39,424 nucleotides of DNA, taken from the NCBI GenBank assembly GCA_003427395.1, contig BFEA01000038.1, positions 57,135 to 96,558 of the forward strand, written 5' to 3'. Each line of letters starts with the position of its first letter. Positions within the stretch are counted from its first letter, which is position 1. A model generated the notes under the pieces. The model saw only the letters and a program-made list of their open reading frames with translations. It made no database searches and was not told the DNA's origin. Shown in pieces: positions 9,839 through 20,736 of this stretch. Made by a program: the position numbers and the translations under genes. Source of the stretch: Chara braunii. Lineage: Eukaryota > Streptophyta > Charophyceae > Charales > Characeae.

Positions 9839-10061
9839 TTTACGACTCAACTCCAATCCATCCTCAATACTCAACCTAAACGACTTTATTAAGGTTTTCA
9901 CCCGGACTTTTATTGAATGGCCATCTAACAAAGGTACTAAGTATTTAATTATGGAAGAAAGACGAGGGTTGGGGCTTGCATGGCTAAAAGTGAGGGGTAT
10001 GAGTATAGAGAATGGTTAATGTTGACCCCGTGCAATGTGTGGATTTTTTTTGGTTGACTTT

Positions 10062-10076
10062 TTGATGTGATTGCAG
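10062..10076 (+). promoter_or_regulatory. Possible 3' splice site
   Basis: A T-rich tract, then TGATGTGATTGCAG|GT ending at 10076, resembles a 3' splice site and is the best one I see in the right part of the hairpin locus. No adjoining coding frame supports it. Confidence 0.2.
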
Positions 10077-10538
10077 GTACGTTTTGTGGTTCGGACCTCG
10101 GATTTGACTGCCTGCTATCACATACATATATATGGTTGAGAGGAGTCCCACTGGACTGTGACTAGTGATCGTCACATATCTATCCCCCTTTACATATATA
10201 TATGTACATACCTATGTTTGGGTATTTCACGTGGCCTAAGGAGCCCACGCTTAAGGGTTTAATTGGGGTCGAGGTTGAGAAACGAAGGGAAATTCCCTCC
10301 CTTTCCTGTAGTTTACTTCTTAAATATTTCTTAGTTAAGCGTTGGTCCTAAGCCTGGATTCGAGGTCCTTGTCCAGGACATCCCAGGTCCTAGGCTCTGC
10401 ATGGAAGGGATCACCCCCCGCGCATAGTCTATTTGCCCTGCCCACCGGGACACTTAGCCTAGAGGCTGAAGGTGTCGCAGAGGCCGCACGACTGTTCCTT
10501 CAACCATGCAATATCGTAAAGGGGTAGATTTTCAAGTT

Positions 10539-10649
10539 TGACACTTGAGTGTCATAAGCGGTACTCGAACCCACGAGGGACCGCTTGATTATGGGTACTA
10601 CATAGTACGCCATCATTGCGACTGCTGCGTATTCATACACTGCGAGTCG
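10539..10649. repeat. Second run of consecutive hairpins
   Basis: TGACACT-TG-AGTGTCA (10539-10554). AAGCGGT-a-CTCG (10556-10567) with CGAG-gg-ACCGCTT (10574-10586). GTACTA-CA-TAGTAC (10595-10608). CGACT (10619-10623) with AGTCG (10645-10649). The second is an 11-bp stem broken only by a small internal loop. A further stem, TGTGAC/GTCACA, lies upstream near 10156-10175, and a 14-bp palindrome ACATATATATATGT near 10192-10205. Confidence 0.75.
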
Positions 10650-10699
10650 ATATGAGAAGACCCTACGTCCGCGCGGTTTTATACTAAGCCTCGCGCGCG

Positions 10700-11029
10700 A
10701 TGCCGATCCAATTTCCGCATCGAAGAGTTATGGGATGGCGACTGAAGGGACTAGGAGTGTTGTTGTGTTGTATGGCTGGAGCACTTGGTCGGAGCGGCTT
10801 GCGGAAGCTCCATGTGTATTCGCGGCGAGGATCAAACCTACTCCTGCGCGACACGGCAAGGAGGGTCCCGCCCCGTTTTGTGCGGTGCTGGACCGATGCG
10901 CTCGACACCGCTAGCCACCACCCTATTGTCTTAGACCAGTCGACCTTCACTTCTGAGGCCAGTCTGAAAGCTTCCATCGCTCTAACTAGTGCTCAAAAGG
11001 AGGAATTAGAGCTCTTCTGGGCACAGTGA
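10700..11029 (+). CDS. Unrecognised 109-residue ORF
   Basis: Open from ATG 10700 to a stop at 11029. The residues are mixed, without the low-complexity character of most frames here, and rich in Leu/Arg. One hydrophobic stretch (about residues 18-28, GLGVLLCCMAG) might be a short membrane or core segment. I recognise no family. It may be the end of a longer spliced or decayed frame at the right edge of the hairpin locus, or chance. Confidence 0.25.
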   Translation: MPIQFPHRRVMGWRLKGLGVLLCCMAGALGRSGLRKLHVYSRRGSNLLLRDTARRVPPRFVRCWTDALDTASHHPIVLDQSTFTSEASLKASIALTSAQKEELELFWAQ

Positions 11030-11621
11030 GATCATTAAAAACATGATAATAGTAGGGCAGGTGAGATGGTGATGTTGTCAAATACGCTCAATAGAATGAG
11101 GAGATGGGGACAGACCTTCATTTTTCCTGGGGGGAGAGTCCTGACTTTGAACTCCCCAATCTTTGCTATGATTTGGTATATGGCCTCAATCTGGACCATC
11201 CCGACAACACAATCTCTCAGTTGAACAAAAGGTCTGAGCAGAAGGCAGAAGGATGATCGCGACATTGTCGCGCGCCATTTTTACTCGAGAGCTGCAAAAG
11301 TTTGTCCGAATCAGCTATTCTTTCGAGACAGGTACATACAGCGGGAGCATTTTTTATTCTCGACTTGCAGTGTCCCTTGAGTCCATCCTGACTCAGCCGG
11401 CCGTTGTCTTTTTCCTTCCCACTGCTATATGTATGCCCACTCTATAAGCTTTCCCGCTCTTCTACAACCATCCGATTGACGCAGTTTCTACGTGCGCTGA
11501 TCCGCATTACTGCCGATCCGCTTCTTCTCCTCTCACTTGCACATTGTTTTCCACCCCTTTGCTTCTGCCAAGCAGTCCCTCGCGCGCTCGACTCTTTGCA
11601 TGGTTACCGTCCGGACGTTCA
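11030..11621. other. Intergenic, nothing recognised
   Basis: No recognisable coding sequence, RNA gene or element end. Confidence 0.45.
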
Positions 11622-11743
11622 GATCCCATTCCGGCCCGTCCGTGTCTGGGTGTCCGGGCGGACGTCCGGTCCGGTAGGTCCGGATCCCATTCCGGCCCGT
11701 CTGCGTCTGGGTGTCTAGGCGGACGTCCAGTCCGGTAGGTCCG
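11622..11743. repeat. 61-bp tandem duplication rich in GTCCGG palindromes
   Basis: Two units start at 11622 and 11683 with GATCCCATTCCGGCCCGTC. Each contains the palindrome GGACGTCC and the segment GTCCGGTAGGTCCG, with a few substitutions between the two. Confidence 0.8.
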
Positions 11744-11854
11744 AATATTTTTTTTTTGTTCGTTCATGGCCCACCCCCCAAAAAATTGTTTTCAGATTTT
11801 TTTACTATATTTCGGCCCTTTCAGAAAGCCAAAGAAGGCCAGGCTGAGATATTC

Positions 11855-11866
<12 letters not shown>

Positions 11867-11921
<55 letters not shown>
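11867..11921. repeat. (GA)n microsatellite
   Basis: An uninterrupted GA dinucleotide run, preceded by a short TG run. Confidence 0.95.
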
Positions 11922-11924
<3 letters not shown>

Positions 11925-12295
11925 CTCTTTTTGTCCACGAGTCTCTACAGGGCATCGAAACATGAACTCAAAAAAAGAAACTAACTGAATGCAAAAAGAA
12001 AGAGAAGGTAGAACTCCTAGCCGGAGTGGCTTTACATTTGGACTAGAGAGCAACCAATAAAAAAAATAAAAAAATAAAAAAAAATGGTGAGAGGTCTGAT
12101 CCAACGTCTCAGCTGATCGGACCCCATACGAGATCCCCTCGAGCCCAATCTGATCAGTTTCATGACCGTACAACAAATTCAGACAACAAGTGACAACATG
12201 CATCAATGGAAAATCGAGTGGTGTATAAGGTGTGAGCCAAGCCACAGACTGTGCGGTAAAAGTACACAAAACATCTCAGCCTATATCCCCTCGGC

Positions 12296-13216
12296 TGCAA
12301 CCAGACTTGCCTCAATTTCACTCGCAACATGCATACATGTAAGTGCCGATGGCAACACAACTTCCTCAACTCAGAATCAGCAGCAAACTTGCGATGGTGC
12401 AAAGCGCCCACCCAGAAAACTCAGAAATATGGCCGAAGGCCAGGAACTCAGCTTAAGTCACGCTGGTCTGAATTCCCCCTTGCACACTGTCTTCACCATC
12501 AAAGACACACTCACTCACACATGTATGCACTAGGATCCACCCTGAATGTCCACGCCCCTACACACACACACACTGCACTCTAGCTGTTGACCTCAGCAAC
12601 CTGGCGGCTATTGCCGCCGTCGTCGTCCTCCTCTCTCTCGCGGCTATGGCCGCTGTCTTCTTCCACTAGCCCACTTCATCGCCGGGCTCCTGCAGACCTC
12701 CAATGCATAAGTCACATAAGCAGCACTTCCGCATGGCTCACAGGCGAATGAATGAATGGCTTGGCACTGCTCTTTATTTATATTGTTTCGTCGGTGGTCT
12801 AGCCTGCCTTCAGTCCCAGGTCCAATGTGTGTGTAGCCCCACCTGGTACTTGCTGACTAGACAAGGTGGACTGGAACTCTAGACTAAGACTGCTGACTAA
12901 GCTAGAATTAGACTCTACCTTGCTGACTCAGCTACGGAGACCGACTCCTACAGCTCCAAAAAGCCAAGTAGCTAGAAACTCCTAGGCTACGACTGGCTGA
13001 CCCTTAGCTATACGTAGGGCTAGACTACAAGACTGACCCTTAGGACTGCTGACCCGTAGGTCGACGATTCAAGTCCATACAACCCTACTACCGACACTAA
13101 CCACAGATACACGTTTTGAGGGACAGGTCGTGGGTTCAAGGCGAACACGGTCAATGGGTAAATGTACAGGGGTTCGGGGTAGGTCTATGTCGTGCGAACT
13201 AAGTGAAACCGTTTCA
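12296..13216 (-). mobile_element. LTR copy B of the same Ty3/gypsy-type family, probably solo
   Basis: On the minus strand it begins TGAAACGG at 13216 and ends TTGCA at 12296, like copy A and the LTRs at 25511 and 33734. A TATAAATA box is present at 12775-12782 (minus). Unlike copy A it is not followed by a primer-binding site, so it is a solo LTR or a 3' LTR. Flanks are CGGC on the left and CAGC on the right, a possible decayed 4-bp target duplication. Confidence 0.7.
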
Positions 13217-14196
13217 CAGCAGTGAGTGTTCTAACCAAAGAATAGAACTCTGCATCCCAGACAGAAAGAGAATGATCTAACATATTTTGGTCTAAGGGGC
13301 CCTTCTTGCTTCGACCCGGTCCCACTGGGTACACTAAGGGTCCCACGTAGGCTGTGACCGAGTCCCAACCAAGAGGAGTCCCACACGGACCTACTTTCTG
13401 CCTCTACCGAACTAAAAAACGTGTTTCAACTTCATGGAGAACCTACTATCTAAAGCCGTTCAGAGATAAAAAGACAAAGTACTGTAGAAAGATATGGCAC
13501 TCAAAGCAAGATACTTCATCTCTCTATCCATCAGGTGATAAAGCAGTTTGCATATTCAAACACACAATCAAGACCACAAAGGAGTAGGAAAAGAAACCCG
13601 AGTTACCCCAGCAGGACAATCAATAACAAGCACACACACACATGGGCATCCCGTAGGTGCACGACACTTACCTAAGTGGCCTGAGCTTCGAGATGAAGTA
13701 GAACTCGCCCCATCTCATATGGTCCTCCTGACCCCTTTCACGCTACCCCTACACTAGTGTCCTATCTACTAGGAGGGTCTGACTCCAACACCAAAGTGCA
13801 ACGCCGGATTCCCCCCCGGTGCTGAAGATCAAAGTAGCAACTTGCAGTCCGTAGATACAGAATGGCTACCTCCCTATAGCTCGCCTACTTGAGGAAGGCC
13901 CTAAAGTCGCCAAGGGCCTCCCTTAGGTCAGATTCCAGGTCCGAGTGCCTCACACTTTCGCCTCTCCCAAAATGTCGCATGAAGTCTTCTCGAAGTGTCT
14001 CGCCACCCCAAACTTACTCTCAAGCAACCTGGTCAGGTCCAGTGTCAACCCAACACGACCTAACCAGGCGGGGACAGGTTCCTTTAACCACGCTGCCCCA
14101 CTTCGCTCAACTTCCAGCCCTGACCCTAAGTGGTAGCCCTCCCACTTAGGTTAGGGTTGGAGCAGCAAAGTCAACTCTCTCCAGCAAGTAGAATCC
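13217..14196 (-). mobile_element. Degenerate internal region of a truncated LTR element
   Basis: This lies downstream (minus strand) of a primer site at 14197-14208. Translated on the minus strand it gives broken gag-like stretches, such as one around 13985-14050 (SKFGVARHFEKTS) and one near 13895-13925 (GDFRAFLK), interrupted by stops and shifts. No protease or RT is visible. Assignment to gag is by position and character only. Confidence 0.3.
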
Positions 14197-14208
14197 GCTT
14201 TGATACCA
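14197..14208 (-). promoter_or_regulatory. Primer-binding site of a third LTR element
   Basis: The minus strand reads TGGTATCAAAGC one base after GTAACA, a plausible LTR end. It differs from the initiator-Met site of the other elements at two positions. Confidence 0.5.
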
Positions 14209-14209
14209 A

Positions 14210-14398
14210 TGTTACGATCCTGGCCATTTTCGAAGTACAAATTCACGAGAAAGCACAATGCAGTCCAATTGCAAAAAGAAATGAATGAAATGAGAGGAGA
14301 GAGAGGGGAAGAAGAAGAAGAAGAAGAAGAAGAAGAAGGAGAAGAAGGAGAAGAAGAAGAAGAAGAAGAAGAAGAAGAAGAAGAAGAAGAAGAAGAAG

Positions 14399-14430
<32 letters not shown>

Positions 14431-14850
14431 AGGAAGAAGAAAGAAGAAGAAGAAAGAAGAAGAAAGAAGAAGAAGAAGGAAGAAGAAGGAAGAAGAAGGA
14501 AGAAGAAGAAGAAAGAAGGAAGAAGAAAGAAGAAGAAAGAAGAAGAAGAAAGAAGAAGAAAGAAGAAGAAAGAAGAAGAAGAAAGAAGAAGAAAGAAGAA
14601 GAAGAAAGAAAGAAGAAGAAGAAGTACCAGCAAAGACCAATGATAATTGCCCTTCTTCACGCCACCCAAACTCCTCGTCCTTTTCTCGTCCCCTCTTATT
14701 CAAACAATGAATTATAATAACACTGATGAATGGCTGGACCAGAATCAATGTCCGAATCCCTTTTCTACTGCAGGCACAGCATCCTCTTCGTGAAGGCCAT
14801 GGCTATGGCGGATTACTAGGGCCTTGCCCTGACGTACAAAAGACAACTCA
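14210..14850 (-). mobile_element. Probable 5' LTR of the truncated element, with an internal GAA tract
   Basis: The 3' end of this LTR (minus) is set by GTAACA next to the primer site. The outer end is not certain, because no partner LTR is in the window, and 14850 is only a guess. It contains the long GAA tract annotated separately. It is not related to LTR copies A-D. Confidence 0.35.
14308..14626. repeat. (GAA/GAAGAAA)n tract, ~320 bp
   Basis: Nearly pure GAA and GAAA units on the plus strand with a few GGA variants. Open frames through it encode only Glu/Lys or Ser/Phe/Leu runs and are artefacts. Confidence 0.95.
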
Positions 14851-15318
14851 AATCAGCCATGGCTGCTCCTGCTCAGACCGCCATGCCTGACTCTGCCTCG
14901 AAGTTCTTGATGTAGCTCTACCCCAATGGGGCCTTCCAGATGCTGCGCCCACTATAGCCAGGTAAGTACCTCTGGCGCTCCCCCTTCCGAGTCCTCTTCT
15001 TCCTCCTCCTCCTACCCGAGCTCCTCCACCATAGCCAAGGTGGGGAGCTGGGTGTTCCTCTTCCCCAGAGCGCTGCTCGAACCAGCGCCGCTCCTGCCAG
15101 CGCTCCAGCAGCGTGTCGCCAAACGCACGCAGCAAATGAGGAGGAGCACTTCGCTCCTCCTGGAGATATAGCGGCCTACTTGCCTCTTGGGTGGTGATTT
15201 GGAGGCCGCACGGCCTCCAAGCAACCGGTACCTCCTCCTTTTCGGAGGAAAACATCATTGCAGGCTCTGATATTGCCCGTACAGGCCCTAGACTCAGACT
15301 ACTTGGACTGGTACCCAC
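14848..15318 (-). CDS. Unrecognised 156-residue ORF
   Basis: Open on the minus strand from ATG 15318. The N-terminal half (about residues 18-75) is mixed, Glu/Arg-rich and could be a real exon; residues 76-125 are Gly/Arg-rich. No family recognised. On the plus strand consensus splice donors AGGTAAGTAC lie near 14958 and 15531, which argues that any gene may run the other way. Low confidence. Confidence 0.2.
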   Translation of the reverse strand: MGTSPSSLSLGPVRAISEPAMMFSSEKEEVPVAWRPCGLQITTQEASRPLYLQEERSAPPHLLRAFGDTLLERWQERRWFEQRSGEEEHPAPHLGYGGGARVGGGGRRGLGRGSARGTYLAIVGAASGRPHWGRATSRTSRQSQAWRSEQEQPWLI

Positions 15319-17766
15319 CTAGACCTAGCCTACAACTACTGGGCCTCTAAAAATGTGTCTCTTCTTCTGCTCGGCCTCGAGTACCCAGCACATCTACCAC
15401 TACTCGGTGTGGTACCGGCCTACCTGCTACTCGAGTGTTTTTCACCTGCTCTAAGTGTCGCGGGCCTACTCCCGCCACTTGAGTGTATTCCCCGCTGCAA
15501 CCCTCAAAGTCACGGCCACAGGTAAGTACCGGCCCTTCGGGCCTCCCGAACGAACAAGTACCGTTGCGGGTCACACACGCACTCAAGCCGACAAGCACTC
15601 AGACAGGCACGCAGACCAGCAAGCACGCACACACGCAGACTTAGAAAACTCAGCAATAAGCGGGAAACTCAGGAAGGCATACATTCCATTGGCAAAACTC
15701 AGAAATCAGCTGTGTGTCTCAGTCCGTGTTTGGCAGGTCCTTACACAGCAGCCAAACTACCTCTAGCAGGGTAACTCTAGGCCTACCAGTATCCAAATGA
15801 TGACAGACTGCAATACTCCCTGGTACTGAACTTACCAACCCTGATATCAGCTCAGAATCGGTTCAGTGCCATCATCTAATCGTACAGGACTTAAAATCTA
15901 CACAAATTGCTGGAAACCCTATCGGAGCCCTGTACAATTCCAACATGCCCCTGTCCGTCCTACTTTTGGCCATCTTTCTATCTGCCTGATTTCTGCCGTG
16001 CCGCTGTACTTTCCCTGACTCACAGACATATAAGTTGCAAGACACCGCATGGTCACACGTTAGTATATTGGAACACCCATAGACCCGTAACTCCAAAGAA
16101 AGACAAATATTCATATCACAGGCACGCCAAAACATAGCAGACAGGGAGATCACAGCAGTAACTCAGCAAAAGGATGGTGATTCCTCAGAAAACACACCGT
16201 TCTCAGACTGTGAAGTGCAATGGCCATTGCACACATCTTCTTCACACACCACAGTCATATGTCACAGCTAAGCAATCCTATGTCTGACCCTAGAGCCAAA
16301 TTTTCTCTGAACCAATAATGCAGCCAAATGACTTTCTCATATTTGCATTAAAGGACAAGCAAATTCAAAAGCTCATCCAAACTACGTTTCCCTTGTCAGA
16401 GGGGCTCCCGACGAGGTATGCAACATGTGTTTCACCTTTTGATCGTTGTACTCTTTTATTCTTTAGTCTCCCCACGCGGATCCATTCTCCTTTCTCCGCC
16501 CATGCTTTATTTTTTTTGTGAACTTAGCTATATTCTTCTCTCAATATACCTCCCACTACCTACCTAACTAGGAATGATACACACCTTGATCTACCCTCCA
16601 GCGGGCCAGCGGCAAGCTACGCTAAGGGTTATGGGTTGAGCCTATCCCCTCAGGGTTGAGTGGCATTCCCCACCAACCAACCAGGAAGGACAAGCGGACT
16701 ATCTCAGCTGGTGAACGCGCAGCGCAGCTCAGCAACAACAGCAATTCCACCCTAATTCCCACTCTTACTACTGCCTCTCCTTATTTCCGAGTCAGTTCTC
16801 TCCATGCTCGACCCCAGATCCTTCCCCCACTCGAGTACACTTGAACCGTCCTCCACGCTCGCCCTCGTAAGTGCCACTGACAACTTGTGCACTCTCCACA
16901 CCTGCCGCATTGAAGTAAATGGGCTTCTCAGCATGAAAAGTCAAGAGCCTGCTCTTCCTTTTTTCCCTTCTGCCCTTTCTGACTTTCTCTTTCCGCGCTC
17001 GCCCTCCTGAGTGTACTGCCAGCTTTCGAGGTCGGATAGCATCTGTGTACAAAACAAATGAGGTTCCACAGCAACAAGCTCCTCGGCTTGATCCATTGCC
17101 AATGGCATCAGCACATGAATATAGAAGAGAGAGCCTGGCTCGCATGCTTGAACCAGGGATATAGCAAGGTTCTTTCCGTTTTCCCAATGTATACACACGG
17201 CATGAAGGATCACTCAGTAAATAGGCAGAGCAGAGGAAGCGGGAATCCCACACTTCCTCTTTCCTACAAGTTAAAGAACAGCGAGTTCAAAAATCTTGCT
17301 GCCCAATGAACTACACCCTCTGAATAAGTAGCTGCATAGCTATCCTCAAAACACGGAGGCAAAAAGGTAGAAGAGGAATGCACAGGTGTTTATCTGTCTG
17401 CACAACACAACACAGTTTCTTTCCCTGCATACAGTGCATCAAGTACTATCAACTGACTCTGACTAATCCTGAAAACCTATTGTACAGCTAATTTCAACAC
17501 CCTAGTCCTACCATCGTCCACAAGGCGCCGGCACAAAGCCATGCGATCACCTAGCATACTCCATACTTCATTGGTTGCCAGTGGGAGGACTCACCATCTG
17601 TGTTTCCTTCCTCATTTCCCTAATCTATCAAATTAGTCGCAGCTCTAGATGGCAATTCTTGGGGCAAGTTATAAAAATAACATAGCTTGAAGTTCAATCA
17701 ACTCATCAATAGCTTTAGATTTCCCACGATACACCATGCCAGCACTTGTACACATCTGGTGAATGA
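15319..17766. other. Long intergenic stretch, nothing recognised
   Basis: Short open frames on both strands, none with recognisable domains. No element ends or tandem arrays beyond a few CACGCA-type runs near 15600-15640. This may contain introns or decayed repeats I cannot identify. Confidence 0.4.
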
Positions 17767-18054
17767 GTGGGAAAATGCTATTACTTCAGGGACCTCCTAA
17801 TCTCCTTCTTGTGCTGGGCTTCACCGGAGAACGACTCCCCTGCAGGCACTCCCACCGAGAGATCTAATCACCTGAGCAGGAAGCCAATCCCTTCTTTCGG
17901 TGGTCTTTCCCTCCCTCTTCTCGCTTGTTCAGCTGGTGCTGCTGAACAGCCTCAATCATCTTTCCATTTTGCTTGCGTGTTACTGAGGATCTCTCCATCT
18001 TTTTTTTGGGGGGGGGGGGATGGGGCAGTCACGTTTTCAGTTCTAAATCCACTT

Positions 18055-18505
18055 NNNNNNNNNNNNNNNNNNNNNNNNNNNNNNNNNNNNNNNNNNNNNN
18101 NNNNNNNNNNNNNNNNNNNNNNNNNNNNNNNNNNNNNNNNNNNNNNNNNNNNNNNNNNNNNNNNNNNNNNNNNNNNNNNNNNNNNNNNNNNNNNNNNNNN
18201 NNNNNNNNNNNNNNNNNNNNNNNNNNNNNNNNNNNNNNNNNNNNNNNNNNNNNNNNNNNNNNNNNNNNNNNNNNNNNNNNNNNNNNNNNNNNNNNNNNNN
18301 NNNNNNNNNNNNNNNNNNNNNNNNNNNNNNNNNNNNNNNNNNNNNNNNNNNNNNNNNNNNNNNNNNNNNNNNNNNNNNNNNNNNNNNNNNNNNNNNNNNN
18401 NNNNNNNNNNNNNNNNNNNNNNNNNNNNNNNNNNNNNNNNNNNNNNNNNNNNNNNNNNNNNNNNNNNNNNNNNNNNNNNNNNNNNNNNNNNNNNNNNNNN
18501 NNNNN
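18055..18505. other. Assembly gap (Ns)
   Basis: 451 undetermined bases next to a (CT)n tract, so the microsatellite probably broke the assembly. Long frames bridging it are artefacts. Confidence 0.99.
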
Positions 18506-18571
<66 letters not shown>

Positions 18572-18594
18572 CTCACTCTCTCTCTCTCTCTCTC
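18506..18594. repeat. (CT)n microsatellite bordering the gap
   Basis: A CT dinucleotide run with two small interruptions; its true length is unknown because it adjoins the gap. Confidence 0.95.
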
Positions 18595-18795
18595 CATGCA
18601 CAAACGGGCATAGTTGCCAAACTGGCTGCGGTTAGAGCACCTTGGCAGGGATCTCCTCCCATCACCCCGCCATTCCCCCAGTTCATTCCCTTTTCCAGCT
18701 TCCTAGCCCCTTCTGCCTGGTTGCCTTCTTCCAGCTTCCCCCAGTTCTCTCTCTCTCTCTCCATGCACAAACGGGCATAGTTGCCAAACTGTCCT
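18582..18795. repeat. Duplicated CT-tract plus 30-bp unique tail
   Basis: The segment beginning CATGCACAAACGGGC, directly after a CT run, occurs at 18595 and again at 18762, 167 bp apart, each followed by TTGCCAAACTG. Sequence between and after is only loosely similar (CCCCTTCTGCCT). Confidence 0.75.
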
Positions 18796-19925
18796 CTTCT
18801 ATGTTCCAATTTCTCCCTGAACCGTTCCAGTCCCCACCATTATTCCAATTGCCTCCTCCAGCCCAACTCGGGGGACTGCCCCTTCTGCCTCCTTCCCCGG
18901 TCTTCCAATTGCTCTTCCATCGACATCATTCAATCAATACTGTCCACATTCTCTGGCATTGTACCATATTGACGAAGCCTTCACGTTCGATGCTCAGCCA
19001 AGCTTTCGTAATGCCAATCCCAACCTTTGCAATGCTTAACACATCGAGCAGCCAAAATCCACACTTGCTTTGCAACTGCAACCACACCTTTTACATCTGC
19101 TCCTGCTAGAGAGCCACCACGGCCAAGTGGCCTTACCCAAGTTGGTTGCTACTGCTGTACATCAGATAGAGATGAGAGCATTGGCAAGCATGTACAACCT
19201 TGATGACAACTCAAGTACTCAGGTCGTCAGCTCTTCGGACAGAGAAAAACAACACTCGGAGAAAACCCATATCATACCAAGGCAATTGCCAGCACACTTT
19301 GTTGCTCCTCCCACGCTGCACTGTATTCACCATCCGTGAAACGTTTCAATTGGTGCCAGCCACTGACCTCACCAGGGGAAGGAAGGACAGCTGAGATGCG
19401 AGCCCATGGTTCGCCTCGTCTATAAATGTGCTGTAACTCAGCTGCCATTGTGAACATCCTGCTGCAGACAGCTGTTGGACGACTACGTTCCATGTTTGGA
19501 CAACTTCCTTCCCATGTGTGAGGTGGGCCCACTGGTGGCACCTAGGCAGATCCCGCTTTCCTGCCTATGGGCTTAACCAACGCCCGAAGGGCACATAACA
19601 GAAACCAAAGAAACTCCAAACTATCTTAGACGTGCACAACCTGGAGCCCTTCGACTGAAACCATTGTGGACCTGTCTGAGCATCCCCTCCCCCCCCAAAA
19701 CACTTATGAAAATCGTCGACAGGTCAACAATCTTGTAGCCTTTAACTCAATCTCTTTTCAGAGGACCCAATGCTCAGAACTATGGACGCACTCCTATCCC
19801 AGAATGAAGTCGCTACATCGAGGCGGATGCCAAGAAAGAAAAATCCAAAATCTCATCCTTCCTGCACGGTGTACCCGCAGCTTTGCCAAGCATTTTGTAC
19901 ACATTTGGCACATAGTACATACCAA
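18796..19925. other. Intergenic, nothing recognised
   Basis: Pyrimidine-rich to about 18930, then ordinary sequence. No convincing coding frame. It lies downstream of the minus-strand E3 ligase and may include part of its 3' flank. Confidence 0.45.
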
Positions 19926-20720
19926 TTAACATTAAATGATCTCAGGGAATCAAGAGGAGGAAAACAAGAGGAGGAAAATGGCATGCACCGCAAAGCCCTT
20001 CGAGGCAGCCAGTATGTAGCCACCTTTGACTCTTCAACTGGACAACCAGGTAACCATCAAAGTCAGCTGCTGATTACTGAATATTCTCCTCGTGTCCACA
20101 TTTGGAGGATAACAATAAACATTAAATGATCCCAGAGAATCGAGAAGAGGAAAATGCCTTGCACTGCACTCCAGGCAGTCAGCATGCAGCAGCCATTGAG
20201 CCATCCGCAGGACGACCATGTAGCCACTGAAGTCAGCTGCTGCTGACAACTGTACCATCTGAATGTTGAATGTTCTCTTATGTCAGTGTAGTATTAGGCC
20301 GAGTGAGCAGGCTACAGAGATTCTTACTAGGATGCACTGCAAGGCCCTTCACCAGGCAGCAAGCAGAGTGGCATGCACTGCATTCCAGGCAGTCAGCATG
20401 CAGCAGCCATTGAGCCATCCGCAGGACGACCATGCAGCCACCGAAGTCAGCTGCTGCTGACAACTGTACCAGCAGTCATCTATTCTCTCATCTCAGTGTA
20501 GTATTAGGCCGAGTGGAGCATGCTCTGGAGATTCTTACTAGGATGCACTACAAAGCCCTTCACCAGGCAGCAAGCATGCAGCAGCCCTTGAGCGGTCCAC
20601 AGATCGACCATGTCAAATGTGACCATCACATTCAGCTGCTGACAACTGGACCAGCAATCATCTGGATGTTCTCCTCATGTCGTTGCAGCATAGGCCAAGT
20701 GGAGGCATGCTCTGGAGCTT
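19926..20720. repeat. Tandem repeats of ~170-215 bp just beyond the E3 ligase stop
   Basis: Units start at about 20003, 20174, 20388 and 20566 with GGCAGYCAGCATGCAGCAG or a variant. Each carries CTGACAACTG, a GCCGAGTG-like word and GATGCACTRCAARGCCCTTC. A shorter repeat (ACATTAAATGATC with AAGAGGAAAA) flanks the first unit near 19929 and 20119. On the minus strand these begin within about 20 bp of the ligase stop codon, so they probably form part of its 3' UTR. Confidence 0.8.
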
Positions 20721-20736
20721 ACTTCAAGCAAAAGTT

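Larger units (their letters stand above)
3163..10650. other. Hairpin-dense, gene-poor locus
   Basis: Perfect or near-perfect inverted repeats of 5-20 bp occur repeatedly across this stretch. Early examples are TGATCTA/TAGATCA near 3182-3202 and ATACCCT/AGGGTAT near 3227-3244. Four families have a conserved loop or core but different stems and are annotated separately. The rest are single hairpins, for example GCACTAC 7067-7073 with GTAGTGC 7087-7093, and GGTAC 7094-7098 with GTACC 7108-7112. No long open frame with a recognisable domain is present. The stem sequences vary while pairing is kept, which is how structured RNA evolves. A non-selective origin by template switching is also possible. 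The boundaries are only where I stop seeing dense pairing. Confidence 0.6.

Noticed and set aside
11622-11743. Regulatory operator array
   Set aside because: Only two 61-bp units; a simple local tandem duplication is the easier explanation.
12296-14210. One complete element made of LTR copy B and the primer site at 14197
   Set aside because: The LTR ends differ (TTGCA against GTAACA) and the two sequences are unrelated, so they belong to different families.
14151-14748. Long Glu/Lys and Ser/Phe/Leu frames on both strands
   Set aside because: They are translations of the GAA tract, with no non-repetitive domain.
17767-18780. 337-residue and 220-residue open frames on the plus strand
   Set aside because: They run through the N gap and a CT microsatellite; most residues are undetermined or Leu-Ser repeats.
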